A stretch of DNA of 64,000 bases from NCBI RefSeq assembly GCF_006716445.1, contig NZ_VFPA01000002.1:372001-436000 (forward strand), read 5' to 3'. This DNA comes from Pseudonocardia kunmingensis (GTDB taxonomy: Bacteria; Actinomycetota; Actinomycetes; Mycobacteriales; Pseudonocardiaceae). The notes under the pieces are model-generated. The model did no database searches, had not been told where the DNA came from, and was given only the letters and a program-made list of their open reading frames with translations. The number at the start of each line of letters is the position of its first letter. The stretch's first letter is position 1. Both the position numbers and the translations under genes were made by a program. Below, piece by piece: positions 25,595 to 35,500 of the stretch.

Positions 25595-28500
25595 TGATCG
25601 CCTTTCATAAGCTGTTTCAGGTCGGTGACCTTGATCTGGAACCGTTCGATGCGCCGCGGACCGGCGGCCAACTGGCCGGCCGGGTCCTGGGCGCGGAGGA
25701 CGACCGTCGGCGCGGTCGCGCAGTTGGTGACCACGTACAGCCAGTAGTCCTCGCCACGCTGCTGGGCCTGCGCCCACTCGTGCTGCTCGAGCCACACTGC
25801 CTCGAGTCCGGCCTGGAAGCCCTTGACCTCGACCAGCCGCTGTTCGCCGGTCTGCGCGTGCCGGGCGAATAGGTCGTAGCCGACGCCGGCGGTCTGCCGG
25901 TCGTCGACGACGTAGCCGAGCCGCTCCAGCTCCTCCAGGACGGTCGCGACGGCGACCGCCTCGCTGTCGGGGTCGTAGCCGAGCTCGGTGCTGCGGGCGC
26001 CGGCGGCCACCTGCGCCCAACCGATCAGCCGCGGCGCGGTGCCGGTGACCTTGCCGATGTCCTCCAGCTGTCGGAGCCGGTCGGCCTTGAGCGCGGCGAA
26101 GGCCTCCCGCCGCTCGCGGCGGACCTCCGCGGGCAGTTCGTCGAGCTCGTCGAGGTGGCGGTACTCGACCTGGTCGAGCTGCTCGCGGGCCTTCGCTACC
26201 CAGGCAGAGCGCTCGGTGCGGACGCGGTCGACCTCGCGGGCCAGTGCGGCCTGCGCCTGGGCCATGCCCTCCGTGCGCACCGCCGGCGGCAAGGTTGTCG
26301 CCGCGGACCCGGTGGTGTCCGGACGCAGCGTCATCAGGGATTCCCAGGCGATCTCGAACGCGCCCGCGGCGGAGAACCGGATGAGCAGCGGCGCCTTGCG
26401 ACGGTGGCGGCGGACGCCGTCGTGCGCCTCGACCTCGCCGTCGTAGATCAGCAGCGTGTAGCCGGTCAGTGCGGCGGTGTCGACCAGCTGGGTGCCGCGG
26501 ATGAGCTCGGTCTCGCCTTCGTGCAGAGCCAGGTCGACGAGCTCGGCGAACGGCTCCTCGGTGGGACCGAGCACCACGACGTCGTCGAGGCCCTGGGCGC
26601 CGTCGTTGATCGCCTGGCGTACCGATGCGCCGTCGGCGGCGACCAGACGCTCGAGGCCGCCGCCGAGTGCCGGCGGCAGCCGGACCTGCGCGGTGACCTC
26701 GCGGATGCCCTTCGCCGGGCCGGGGCCCAGCGCCCAGTCGCGTGCGCGGGCCAGCTGGTCGACGAAGGCGTCGACGATGACCGGGTTGATCGCTTCCAGT
26801 CGGTCAGCTCGGAAGCGGGCCATCGCCTCGGCGGTGTTGGCCGGGGTGTGCAGCCGGTCCTCGTCGGCGACCAGTTCGCGGGCGGCGTCGAGCAGCTCCT
26901 GGGTGCCCGGCACGGGTACGTGGATGGGGGCGCCGGTGCGCTGGGCCTCGACCAGGGCGCGCCCGTAGTCGAATCCCGCGCGGGCGGCGGTCGCGTCGAG
27001 CAGGTCAAAGATCCTACCGCCCAACGACTCGCCGGCGGCTTCCAGGTTCTCGAGCATGACCTCCTGGACGCGGCCTTCGCGGGTGGCTGGGGCGACCAGG
27101 TGGTAGATGTGCACCGGCCGCGTCTGGCCGATGCGATGTAGCCTGCCCATGCGCTGTTCGAGGCGAACCAACGACCAGGGGATGTCCCAGTCAATCATGA
27201 CGTTCGCGCTCTGTAGGTCGATGCCTTCGCCGCCGGCGTCGGTGCTCACCAGCACCTGGAAGTCACCGTCGAGGAACCGCTGCTGCAGCCGGTCGCGCTC
27301 CCGGTGGCCGACGGCGCCCTCGAGCGTCTCAACGGTAAACCCGGCATTGGCGAACATGCCGGCCAGCCAGCGCGCGGTGTCCGCGAACTCGCTGAAGACC
27401 AGCAGCTGACTTTCGCCGGGGCGGATCCCGTGCTTTTCCAACAGCTCACAGGCTCGGAGCCACTTGGTTGGCGTGCCGCCGACGGTGGCCAGCCGCAGGG
27501 CCTCGAGGACGGAGGCGATTCGCTCCAATTCCCTGCCCTTGTCCTTAGTGCGGGCGGAGACAACCGCGTCCTCGGCACGCTGCCACGCCTCCTCGTCGGT
27601 GACCTCGAGCTGCAGTTCAGTCCCGTCACCGACGAACTCATCGGGGACCGCCGCGTCAGAGCGCCCGCTTGCCGGACCGCGAAGCGCCTCCTCGCGGCGG
27701 CGGATGGTCGCCGCCGCCGCCACCACCGACGACGCCGCGCGCTTGCCGTAGATGGACCGCGCCAGGGTCGCGTTCTCGCCGTAGAAGTTGTCGACGTAGT
27801 CCATGACGGCGGTATAGGCGGCCTCCTCCGCGCCCGTTAGGTCGACCGGGACGGTCTCGGCGTAGCGGGGCGGGAACAGCGGCCGGCCCTCGAAGTCCTT
27901 CAGCTCCTCCTTCATCCGCCGCAGGAAGGACAGCGTGCTTGGGCGTAGCGCCGTGTCGTACTCCGTCTGCCGTGGATCCCACGGGTAGAGGGTCGGGTCA
28001 AGCAGGTTCAGCAGCCCGCGGAAGAAATGTTCCTTGCCGCGGTGCGGCGTGGCGGTTAGCAGCAGCAGGTGGTGCGTCCCGGCCCCGAGCTCCCGGGCCG
28101 CGGTCAGGTACTGCGAGGTGGGGGTCAACCGGTGCGCCTCGTCGAAGACCGCGAGCGACCACGAGGCCCGGGTCCCAGCCACCTTGCGGCGCACGTCGGT
28201 GTTGTAGGTGTACAGGTCGACCGAGACGACCCACACGCTCACGCGCGGATCGAGCTCCTTCGGGTCGCGGGCGAGCTCCGGAGTGAGCCGGTCGGCCTCG
28301 ATGGCGAAGTACCGGCGCAGGTCCCGCCGCCACTTCTCCACCAGGTGGGCCGGGACGACGATTACCGTCCGCCCTGGGATCAGTCCCCGCCGCGTTCCCT
28401 CGGCCAGGTACATCCCCGTCATGATCGTCTTGCCGGTGCCGGGTTCGTCGGCGAGCAGGAACCGCAGTCGGGGCTGGGCGAGCATGTGAGTGAAGACGGC

Positions 28501-28800
28501 CTCGTCCTGGTGCGCGTACGGCCGCAGAGGCCTGGTCGCCAGCACTGCCGAACGGATGCGCGGAACGGCGTACTGCATCCAGCGGCCCCACAGCCCGGTC
28601 AGCGCACGCTCCGGGTCTCCGCCAGAATCGTTGACCGGCACGAGCGCGCGGTGCAGGTCACTGGCGTCGAGTGACGCCTCCCCGAGAGTGCCGTCGCCGC
28701 GGCGGAACACTAGGTCGGCGCCGGACGGGCTCGGCGTGGCCGCCAGGACGGTGACGAGCTTCCCGTCAACGGCCACCTGCGCGCCCGGCTCAGGCAGCAC
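25591..28800 (-). CDS. SNF2-type helicase with C-terminal DUF3883-like domain
   Basis: 1069 residues. The helicase core has Walker A LADEPGTGKT (about 117-126), motif II VFDEAHRL (about 218-225), motif III LLTATPHRGK and, in the second lobe, STDAGGEGIDLQSANVMIDWDIPW with RLEQRMGRLHRIGQ (motif VI). The C-terminal part has EVKGFQAGLEAVWLEQHEWA and YWLYVVTNC, the pattern of DUF3883, a PD-(D/E)XK-like region often linked to helicases in defence loci. The start is taken as GTG at 28800 with a weak site upstream; a slightly different start cannot be excluded. It is the first gene of the operon. Confidence 0.92.
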   Translation of the reverse strand: MLPEPGAQVAVDGKLVTVLAATPSPSGADLVFRRGDGTLGEASLDASDLHRALVPVNDSGGDPERALTGLWGRWMQYAVPRIRSAVLATRPLRPYAHQDEAVFTHMLAQPRLRFLLADEPGTGKTIMTGMYLAEGTRRGLIPGRTVIVVPAHLVEKWRRDLRRYFAIEADRLTPELARDPKELDPRVSVWVVSVDLYTYNTDVRRKVAGTRASWSLAVFDEAHRLTPTSQYLTAARELGAGTHHLLLLTATPHRGKEHFFRGLLNLLDPTLYPWDPRQTEYDTALRPSTLSFLRRMKEELKDFEGRPLFPPRYAETVPVDLTGAEEAAYTAVMDYVDNFYGENATLARSIYGKRAASSVVAAAATIRRREEALRGPASGRSDAAVPDEFVGDGTELQLEVTDEEAWQRAEDAVVSARTKDKGRELERIASVLEALRLATVGGTPTKWLRACELLEKHGIRPGESQLLVFSEFADTARWLAGMFANAGFTVETLEGAVGHRERDRLQQRFLDGDFQVLVSTDAGGEGIDLQSANVMIDWDIPWSLVRLEQRMGRLHRIGQTRPVHIYHLVAPATREGRVQEVMLENLEAAGESLGGRIFDLLDATAARAGFDYGRALVEAQRTGAPIHVPVPGTQELLDAARELVADEDRLHTPANTAEAMARFRADRLEAINPVIVDAFVDQLARARDWALGPGPAKGIREVTAQVRLPPALGGGLERLVAADGASVRQAINDGAQGLDDVVVLGPTEEPFAELVDLALHEGETELIRGTQLVDTAALTGYTLLIYDGEVEAHDGVRRHRRKAPLLIRFSAAGAFEIAWESLMTLRPDTTGSAATTLPPAVRTEGMAQAQAALAREVDRVRTERSAWVAKAREQLDQVEYRHLDELDELPAEVRRERREAFAALKADRLRQLEDIGKVTGTAPRLIGWAQVAAGARSTELGYDPDSEAVAVATVLEELERLGYVVDDRQTAGVGYDLFARHAQTGEQRLVEVKGFQAGLEAVWLEQHEWAQAQQRGEDYWLYVVTNCATAPTVVLRAQDPAGQLAAGPRRIERFQIKVTDLKQLMKGDQ

Positions 28801-29545
28801 AGCATCCGCCGCCCAGACCGCTATCGGCGGCCAGCCGGTCTCCCCGACCCACCAAGCGCGAGCTTCGTTCGGTCATTTCGTCCAAGCCCGCGCATCGGAG
28901 TCGACGAGCTTGCCTGCTCCGCCCGATCTTTGCCCTGCCAGCGTCTGGGCCCTTGTCCGAGGCCCTTCCGACATGTGCCCGCCTCGGGGGGCGATCGTCG
29001 TCCCGAGTCCGAGCAGGCTGTGCAGTGCGTCCTAAGGGCGCGTGGCTTGGCGTCGATGAGTGCTCCGAGCTCGCTGCATTGCGACCCGTGGACTGCGCCC
29101 TCACGGCGATAGGAGCCGTGGTCCGACACGCTCGGGTGCTTGAGCTGCTGTGCATGGCCGAGGAACGAAAGACCCGGACAGCTGGATAAACGAGCGTCAC
29201 CTCGGCACTGCCTGCATCGAAAGCGTCGTCGATCACGTTTGTCCTACCCGTCCATTTGCCGGGCAGCGCGGCGGGGCTGCCGTCGTTCAACGCAGGGCCA
29301 ACCGGACCAACGGAGAAGTTCGGATGATGCCGTAGTTCTGCTTCGTCTTCGCTGCCTGCAGCCGCATCGTTACTTAGGGCAGCAGTCGGGTCGACAGATG
29401 AGGCGAGCCTGGCTGGCCCTTCCGAGCTCGGGGCCGACTGGGCCGGGGAGGCCTGTCTGCGCAATCGTTGCTCTCCAGCCGGCTGCTGCTCCATCGGCAA
29501 CTACCGCGCGGCGACCAGGCGAGGCGATCACCTCGCCGGCGTCGG
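28801..29545. other. 745-bp region upstream of the defence operon, no supported gene
   Basis: Open frames exist on both strands, but their composition is low-complexity and none resembles a known domain. The operon promoter must lie here. No clear operator was recognised. Confidence 0.4.
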
Positions 29546-29800
29546 TCAGATTCGTCGCCCGATGCGCCGTTGCGCCAGACACCGATAGCGGCCGGCGATC
29601 GTCTTGATCGTCGGGATCAGGTCTCCTGCACTCAACGCACCACAACGGATCGCGGCCCGAAGGTCGGCGGCGATGCGCTGGTAGCGGCTCCCCGGCTCGT
29701 CCAGGTCATCTGCGGCCGTTGACGAGGCAGCAAGGTCGTTCGCCCCGAAGGTCGACGAGCCGAGGCGGAACCGGGCGGCGCTCACCACGACGTCGCTCAT
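29546..29800 (-). pseudogene. GntR-type winged-helix fragment
   Basis: About 84 residues. The C-terminal half reads YQRIAADLRAAIRCGALSAGDLIPTIKTIAGRY, the first two-thirds of a GntR winged helix (normally LRxxIxxGxLxPGDxLPs.xxLAxxY). The recognition helix is replaced by an unrelated RRIGRRI tail, and there is no effector domain. A start at 29800 (ATG) is assumed. It is probably a truncated regulator left in the island. Confidence 0.55.
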
Positions 29801-29893
29801 CCCGTGGTCCGTCCCTCCTGCGTCCGCGCGGTGCGCCACGGTTGCGGGCGACGCGGCGCCGTTGGCCGACGAGGCAAAGACGTTGCCGGGCAC

Positions 29894-30265
29894 GCGCGGG
29901 CTTGACCGGGTGAAGCAGCAACGTCAGTCGGAGGCCGACGTATGACCATGCCATGGTTGCTTGGGTGCAGCGACCACCAGCCGCCAGCAGCCCGGGCACT
30001 GTGGCATCTGTGAGTGTCGTTGCGGTGCTCCCGGGTGGAGAACCACCAGGCTCGGCGGAACTGTTCCGCAGGGCTCGCGCCAACGTCGGGCCAGGGTTGC
30101 GTCCACGAGATCCCTGGCGGAGGATTGGCCTCCGCGCCGCTGTCAGGGATGTCGGCGAGTCGCTGACCCCACGGGATTCTGCGGAACCCAGTGGGCCGTG
30201 ACGTCCGCGTGTAGCCTTTGAATTAGAGGGACCGGCACCGGCCGGGAAATGGCGTTTCGGCCCCC
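29894..30265. other. 370-bp stretch with no supported gene
   Basis: Nothing recognisable was read on either strand. The DNA precedes the phage-type gene and likely contains its promoter. Confidence 0.35.
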
Positions 30266-31213
30266 ATGCTCGATGAGAAATCGGATCTTCCTCGGGACAG
30301 GAGATCGACATGCCAGAATATTGACCGTGGCCGCAGGATCGCCACTGGTGACGACAAGGTTCCCGCAGAGCTTGTCAGTCAGATGGCCGACAAGGAAGAA
30401 AGGCGGGAATGGGCGCGCGTGGCCCGCGCTCGCGCCCAGGAGTTTGTCCGGCACCACCCGATGAAGGTCGAAAACGTCCTCGACCACTGGTATGTGGGGA
30501 CCAACGACGAGCGTCGGCAGGGTATGGACTGGTATGTCGATGCGCGAGCGACCTGCGCAGTGATCGCCCAGGACACCGGACTGGGGCAGTACGAAGTGGC
30601 AGGTCTGGTGGCGGTCTACTCGGTTCAGACGGTGTGGGCCAGCACCATCGTGACCGCGGCCAGGGTGGCGAAGTCGAAGAACCCTCTGGGCGGTGTGGGC
30701 AGCGGCGTGATGGCCACTGAGCGTACCAAGGCTCAGGCTCAGCGGATCCTGAACGGGGATCATTACGACGAGGTGCTCAAGGGGTACAAGACCAATGCGT
30801 TTGCACACCTGATCTTCTACGGCGGCGACAGTTCCGAAGATGAGACTGCAGGGTGCACACGGGTCTGCATCGATAAACACGCCTACTCCGTGGCCTGCGG
30901 GACCCGTGCCACCGATGCCGCCTACGCCGCCTCCGGACTGCAGTCCAAGCTCTGTTACGAACAGGCCGCGAACTGCTACCGCGGGGCCGCGGATATCCTC
31001 AGCGACAACCAGGGCAGCTACATAGCGCCACATCAGGTGCAGGCCACGGTCTGGATCGTTCGCCAACGATTCAACGAATCGCAGAGCAAGGGCAACAACC
31101 GCCGCGCCCAGAGGGCGCTCGAGCGCATGCGGAGATATCTCAGCGAGAACCATCCCCGGGCCTCTCTCCTGATCCCGGCCAGCGGTTACTCCCGGCCTAC
31201 GTCGCCCTGCTAG
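30266..31213 (+). CDS. Hypothetical protein resembling actinophage DUF7178-type proteins
   Basis: Up to 315 residues; the start could instead be ATG at 30383 (about 276 residues), since the first 39 residues look uncharacteristic. The core reads NVLDHWYVGTNDERRQGMDWY, then VAGLVAVYSVQTVWASTIVTA, AQRILNGDHYDEVLKGYKTNAF, VCIDKHAYSVACGT and HQVQATVWIVRQRF. This spacing recalls small proteins common in actinobacterial phages, with a conserved (V/I)D(R/K)HA motif. A helical DNA-glycosylase-like fold is possible, but the function is unknown. It stands alone on the plus strand near a broken recombinase, consistent with prophage or mobile-island origin. Confidence 0.65.
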   Translation: MLDEKSDLPRDRRSTCQNIDRGRRIATGDDKVPAELVSQMADKEERREWARVARARAQEFVRHHPMKVENVLDHWYVGTNDERRQGMDWYVDARATCAVIAQDTGLGQYEVAGLVAVYSVQTVWASTIVTAARVAKSKNPLGGVGSGVMATERTKAQAQRILNGDHYDEVLKGYKTNAFAHLIFYGGDSSEDETAGCTRVCIDKHAYSVACGTRATDAAYAASGLQSKLCYEQAANCYRGAADILSDNQGSYIAPHQVQATVWIVRQRFNESQSKGNNRRAQRALERMRRYLSENHPRASLLIPASGYSRPTSPC

Positions 31214-31362
31214 CCTCGATCTTTCGTAACGCTCGTACTGTGATCTTCAGGTTGGCGTGTTTGATCTTGTCGGGGGGCGGGCGGGGTCCGGGCAGGCGAG
31301 GTTGCCGGCTCAGCGTGTCTGCCGGTGCTCCGGGTCCTGGTCGTCGGCGCCGGGGGCGGTGG

Positions 31363-32305
31363 TCAAGGGGCGGGTAGCGCGGTCAATCGGGCGTGTGCGG
31401 TGGTGATCAGGTCGGCCCAGGGCCAGGCGGGGTCGATCTCGAGTAGGCGGCGGCGGGCGGTGCGCACGATCCGTCCGGCGACGGCGAGGATGCGCAGGCG
31501 CAGCCGTTTCGGCTCGTAGAGGGCGGCGGCCGTGGGCAGGGCGAGCCGGGCGGTCCAGGCCAGCAGGTCCGCGGCCAGCGCGGCGATGGCGACCCAGATC
31601 CGGTTCTGGTCCATGTCATGGAACGGGAGGTTGCGCAGACCGGTGTCCTTGCCGGCGCGGATGCGGTCTTCGACGCGGGCGTGGCGGCGATGGCGTAGCT
31701 CGAGGTCGGCGAGCTGGCGGGCGGGGCCGCCGCGGCCGGTGTTGGTGAGGAAGCCGGTGACGCGCATCCCGTCGGCGTCGGTGGTGCGCAGCTGGGCGCC
31801 GGGGTGTGGGCGTTCCTTGCGCAGGATCAGGCGGGTGCCGGGCGGCCAGCCGGGCAGCGGGATCAGCCCGGTGGCCTCGGCGACCCAGGCGCCGTCGCGG
31901 GGCTCGAGCTGGATCCCGGTCTCGGCGGCGCGCGGCTTGCGGGCCTGATAGGCCGGGGTCCACGCCTGTGTCGGCAGCGCGGCGAGTGCGGTGTGGATGT
32001 CGAGGTGGGCGAAGCTGGCGCCGACGGAGAACTCGACTCCCGCGGCGGCGAGGTGTGCGGCGAACTCGCCCGTAGCTGCGGCCGCGTCGGTGCGCACCAG
32101 CACCGGGATCCGCCCGTCGGGGTCCGGGACGCGCAGCGCGGCGGGCACCTGCGCGAGCGCGGCATCCAGCACCGCGACGTGGTCCGAGGCGGTGTTCGAG
32201 CCGGCCCTGCCCGGGCGCAACAGCTCGGCGACCGGTTCTCCAGCGCCGCCAGCTCCGTGATCTACGTAGCCGAGCAGCGGATCGAACCCGAACGTGCTCC
32301 TGTTG
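31363..32305 (-). pseudogene. IS1380-family transposase, N-terminally truncated
   Basis: The C-terminal two-thirds of an IS1380 DDE transposase can be read in one frame from about 32305: FGFDPLLGYVDHG, then AELLRPGRAGSNTASDHV, VPVLVRTDAAAATGEFAAHL-like strand, VEDRIRAGKDTGLRNLPFHD and the end AWPWADLITTAHARL. The N-terminal DNA-binding portion and first catalytic Asp region are absent, because the homology stops near 32305. It is probably an IS remnant within the island. Confidence 0.8.
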
Positions 32306-32376
32306 ACTGAACTACTGGTCCCGTCGGTCGTGTCGCTGGACCTCGAGCGGGTTGGGCGGGGCTACGTTCCGCGGCC

Positions 32377-32925
32377 ATGATCGACGGGATCGGTGAAGAT
32401 CGTGATCTGTCCATGCTGGTCGTGCCGAGGGTCGGCGTGGTCGAGGCGGGTAGCGATCCGTGGGCGCCGGTTCGGCTGATCGACGGCGACGGCAATCTGG
32501 TCGTTCCGGTGATGGCGTTCCTGCAGGAGCTGCAGGCCTCGGGCCGCTCGGCTGCGACGCAGCGGTCGTATGCGATGGACCTGCTGCGCTGGTTCCGGTT
32601 CGGCTGGGCCATCGACGTCGGGTGGGACCAGGCGACCCGGGTCGAGGCTCGCGACTTCTGCCGCTGGTTGACGGTGCGGGACAAGTCGACCCGGGCCGCC
32701 TCCGGCGTCAGCAGGAGGCGTGTCGTGCCGAATGTGGTGACCGGCAAGCCAGGTCCGGGACCGAAGTACGCGGCGGCGACGCGGGCGCACTCGGAGACAG
32801 TCCTTCGGGTGTTCTACGACTTCCACCGCGACGCCGGGACGGGCCCGATGGTCAACCCGTTCCCGCTCTCCAGAGACCGGCGCGGCGGCCGGGCGAACGC
32901 TGTGAGTGCCGAGAACCTGGTCACA
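32377..32925 (+). pseudogene. Tyrosine recombinase (phage-type integrase), N-terminal fragment
   Basis: The first 183 or so residues of a site-specific recombinase are present. The SAM-like core-binding domain reads FLQELQASGRSAATQRSYAMDLLRWFRFGW with DQATRVEARDFCRWL and HSETVLRVFYDFHRDAGTGPMVNPFPLS. The catalytic domain with the R-H-R-H-Y residues is missing; coding is interrupted where the IS481-like element begins near 32926. The frame stays open past that point only as antisense of the transposase. It suggests that an integrating element once brought in this region. Confidence 0.8.
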
Positions 32926-33990
32926 TCATGCGACCTGCACATACTCGTGTACGAGGCCACCGAGGCGATCTCGTCGCAGCGGCCGAACGGTCGCTGCGGA
33001 GGGCGGGGGAGTGCGGCCTGCGGGCGGGTGCTGATGGAGCGATCGGTGCGGGCGGTGGGTGTTGTAGTGCTCGACGTATTCCTGCAACACCGCCGCGAGG
33101 TGGCGCGGTCCGGTGATGAGGATGTGGTCGAGGCATTCGCGGCGCAGGGTGCCGATGAAGCGCTCGGCGATCGCGTTCGCCCGGGGTGCCCGAACCGGGG
33201 TGCGGATGATGCGGATGTCGGCGCCGACGAACACGGCGTCGAAGGCGGCGGTGAACTTGCTGTCCCGGTCGCGGATCAAGAACTGAAACTGGTCGGCGCG
33301 GCCGCCGAGGGCCATGAGCAGGTTGCGGGCCTGCTGGGTGACCCAGGCTCTGGTGGGGTGGGCAGTGATCCCGGCTATGCGAACACGGCGGTTGCCGTGC
33401 TCGATCACCACCAGGATGTAGAGGCGGCGCAGGAAGACGGTGTCGACGTGGGCGAAGTCGGCCGCGAGGATCGCGTTGGCCTGCGCAGCCAGGAACTGCC
33501 GCCAGGTCGGCCCGGACCGTTGAGGCGCGGGGTCGATGCCAGCGGCCTTGAGAATCTTCCACACCGTGGAAGCGGCGACTGGATGGCCGAGTCCGACAAG
33601 CTCACCCTGGATGCGTCGGTAGCCCCAGGTGGGGTTCTCTCGGGCCATCTGCAGCACCAGGGCCCGGATTGGCTCTGGGGTGAGTGGGCGACCCGGTTGG
33701 CGTCGTGGGTAGGTCCAGCGGCGGGCGACGAGGTGGGCGTGCCAGCGTAGCAGGGTTCTGGGTGACACCAGTCGCAGCCGGCGCAGCTGCGGGGGGAGCA
33801 GCCTGCTCAGGGCGCTGAGGAACGCACGGTCAACCCAGCTCAACGTCGGGCGTGGATTGCCTCGGCGCAGCACGGCGAGCTCGTGACGGAGCACGAGGAT
33901 CTCGGCTTCCTTGGCTGCGTCGGATCGGGCGAGCAGCGCCAGCCAGCTCAGCACGCGGGCGAGCGCCAGGTACGTGAGTCGAATGGCCAC
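32926..33990 (-). CDS. DDE (rve) transposase, IS481/IS3-like
   Basis: 354 residues and complete. The N-terminal helix-turn-helix part includes LRHELAVLRRGNPRPTLSWVDRAFL. Then come PTWGYRRIQGELVGLGHPVAASTVWKILK and the catalytic core: ILAADFAHVDTVFLRR (first Asp), FLIRDRDSKFTAAFDAVF (second Asp), RANAIAERFIGTLRRECLDH (Glu). The C-terminal YNTHRPHRSL is typical. It inserted into the tyrosine recombinase gene. The same protein family appears at 43799 and, decayed, at 9892. Element ends were not resolved here. Confidence 0.88.
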   Translation of the reverse strand: MAIRLTYLALARVLSWLALLARSDAAKEAEILVLRHELAVLRRGNPRPTLSWVDRAFLSALSRLLPPQLRRLRLVSPRTLLRWHAHLVARRWTYPRRQPGRPLTPEPIRALVLQMARENPTWGYRRIQGELVGLGHPVAASTVWKILKAAGIDPAPQRSGPTWRQFLAAQANAILAADFAHVDTVFLRRLYILVVIEHGNRRVRIAGITAHPTRAWVTQQARNLLMALGGRADQFQFLIRDRDSKFTAAFDAVFVGADIRIIRTPVRAPRANAIAERFIGTLRRECLDHILITGPRHLAAVLQEYVEHYNTHRPHRSLHQHPPAGRTPPPSAATVRPLRRDRLGGLVHEYVQVA

Positions 33991-33999
33991 AGCGAGCGA

Positions 34000-34357
34000 T
34001 CATCCTTGGCCGCGGGTCGGGCTGCGGCTGCAGGAGTTGCTGTGTGCGAATGCGCTTATCAGACGCCGTGGCAGGGTTCTCGGCACCCACACCACAACCT
34101 CGTCAAGATCTCGACCCTCGCTGCATGATCGCCCCACAAGTGGAGATCAACACCCGCCCGGGCCGACCGCCAGCCCTCTGATTCGAGCGATCGGCCTTCT
34201 TCAGGGCCAAGTAGTGAGCGAGATGCTGATGTCGACCAGCGGTGCGCGACCCGACCGGACCCGCCAGCACTGCGCCTCGGTACTCGAACCCCTCGACGAA
34301 CGCCATCTCCGCTCCGGTGGGGTTGTCTCGTCGATTCGGTTGTTGCCCGCCATACCT
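34000..34357. other. 358-bp stretch between two IS elements, no supported gene
   Basis: No frame gives a recognisable protein. It probably holds the right end of the IS481-like element plus the target DNA of the first IS30 copy. Confidence 0.4.
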
Positions 34358-35406
34358 GGGCAGATTCAGCCAGTCGAAGCATTCGCCTCGACGAGTTCGG
34401 TGAATAACTCGGAGGGCTTCTTCCAGTTGTGAATCTTACGGGGTCTGTCGTTGATGTCGGAAGCCACCATCGCCAAGTATGTCGGATCGGAGGTGATTGT
34501 CACACCTTTGGGGAAGTACTCGCGCACGATGCGGTTGAGGTTCTCGTTGCTGCCGCGCTCCCACGGGCTGTGCGGATGGGCGAAGTACACCGGCAGCCCG
34601 GTCGCGGTGATCGTGGCGTGTCGGGCCATCTCCGAGCCGCAGTCCCAGGTCAGCGAGCGACGGATCTGGTCGGGCAGGCCGTGGGTGGCGGCGATGACCG
34701 CGTCACCCACGGTCAACGAGTCACGCCCGGTTAAGGGCACCAGGATGAGGAACCGGGAGGTGCGCTCGACCAGCGTCGCGACCGCGGTCTTGCCGCCCTT
34801 GCCGATCACGAGGTCCCCCTCCCAATGCCCGGGCACCTGACGGCCCTCGACCTCGGCCGGGCGGTCGTCGATGTAAACCGGCTCCCGGATCCGCGGCGCC
34901 GGCTCGGGGCGCCGCCCGCCCTTGCGGGCCTTACGGCCGGTGCGCAGGCTGATCAGTTCGCTGGCCAGGGTGGACACCGGCTGGGCGTAGACCCACTGGT
35001 AGATCGCCTCGTGAGACACCCGGCAAGCCTGGTCGCTGGCGTACTCGACCGGCAACCGGCCCGCGATCGAGGCCGGGGACCACCCGTCGCGCAGCTGCTG
35101 ACACACCACTGCCCGCAGCCGGGGTGAGCGCTCCACGGCGAACCGCTTCGGCCGCTCGCGCGCGGCGCACGCCGTGGTGTCCGCGACCACCGCCCGATAC
35201 CCGCCACGGCCGCCGTGACGGGCCACCTCGCGCGAGATCACCGACGCATCGCGCCCGAGCCGCAACCCGATCTCGGTGAACTGCAGGCCCTCGGCCAGGC
35301 CACGGGAGATCTCCTCACGATCCGACAACATCAACATCACGCGCACGGCGGGCATCCTGTCCCACCGAACTCCCAAGATCAAATGCTACGACCGGCTGAG
35401 CCCAAG
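34358..35406 (-). mobile_element. IS30-family element, copy 1 (1049 bp)
   Basis: The element is bounded by comparison with copy 2: the sequences match from GGGCAGATTCAGCCAGTCG to the final GGCTGAGCCCAAG and diverge at once outside. The ends form imperfect inverted repeats (TTCAGCCAGTCGAAGCATT against CTCAGCCGGTCGTAGCATT). It is flanked by the dinucleotide CT on both sides (34356-34357, 35407-35408), a possible 2-bp target duplication. Confidence 0.9.
34366..35382 (-). CDS. IS30-family transposase, copy 1
   Basis: 338 residues. The N-terminal HTH reads [38 protein letters not shown]. The catalytic part has [27 protein letters not shown] (first Asp), [12 protein letters not shown] (second Asp) and [27 protein letters not shown] (Glu), all standard for IS30. 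The C-terminal [17 protein letters not shown] is complete. It appears identical to copy 2 at 44853, so transposition was recent. The ATG lies close to the element end. Confidence 0.95.
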   Translation of the reverse strand: MILGVRWDRMPAVRVMLMLSDREEISRGLAEGLQFTEIGLRLGRDASVISREVARHGGRGGYRAVVADTTACAARERPKRFAVERSPRLRAVVCQQLRDGWSPASIAGRLPVEYASDQACRVSHEAIYQWVYAQPVSTLASELISLRTGRKARKGGRRPEPAPRIREPVYIDDRPAEVEGRQVPGHWEGDLVIGKGGKTAVATLVERTSRFLILVPLTGRDSLTVGDAVIAATHGLPDQIRRSLTWDCGSEMARHATITATGLPVYFAHPHSPWERGSNENLNRIVREYFPKGVTITSDPTYLAMVASDINDRPRKIHNWKKPSELFTELVEANASTG

Positions 35407-35500
35407 CTGCCCAGTGAAGGTGGATGTGGCGGGATGTGCCCTGCTGTCGACAGCAGGGTCGGCCGGATCGGCTCGTACGTGGGTGCCCTGACGGCAGAGG

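Noticed and set aside
28790..29500. A 236-codon minus-strand open frame overlapping the helicase start
   Set aside because: Low-complexity Ala/Arg/Ser composition, no known domain and no ribosome site; it looks like chance openness in GC-rich DNA.
32926..33750. Continuation of the integrase frame to 33750
   Set aside because: From about 32926 the frame is only the antisense of the IS481-like transposase; the catalytic recombinase motifs do not appear.
34059..34382. Open frame starting MLRLAESA at the first IS30 copy
   Set aside because: The first residues come from the IS30 end, and the remainder matches nothing; only the second copy joins a real gene.
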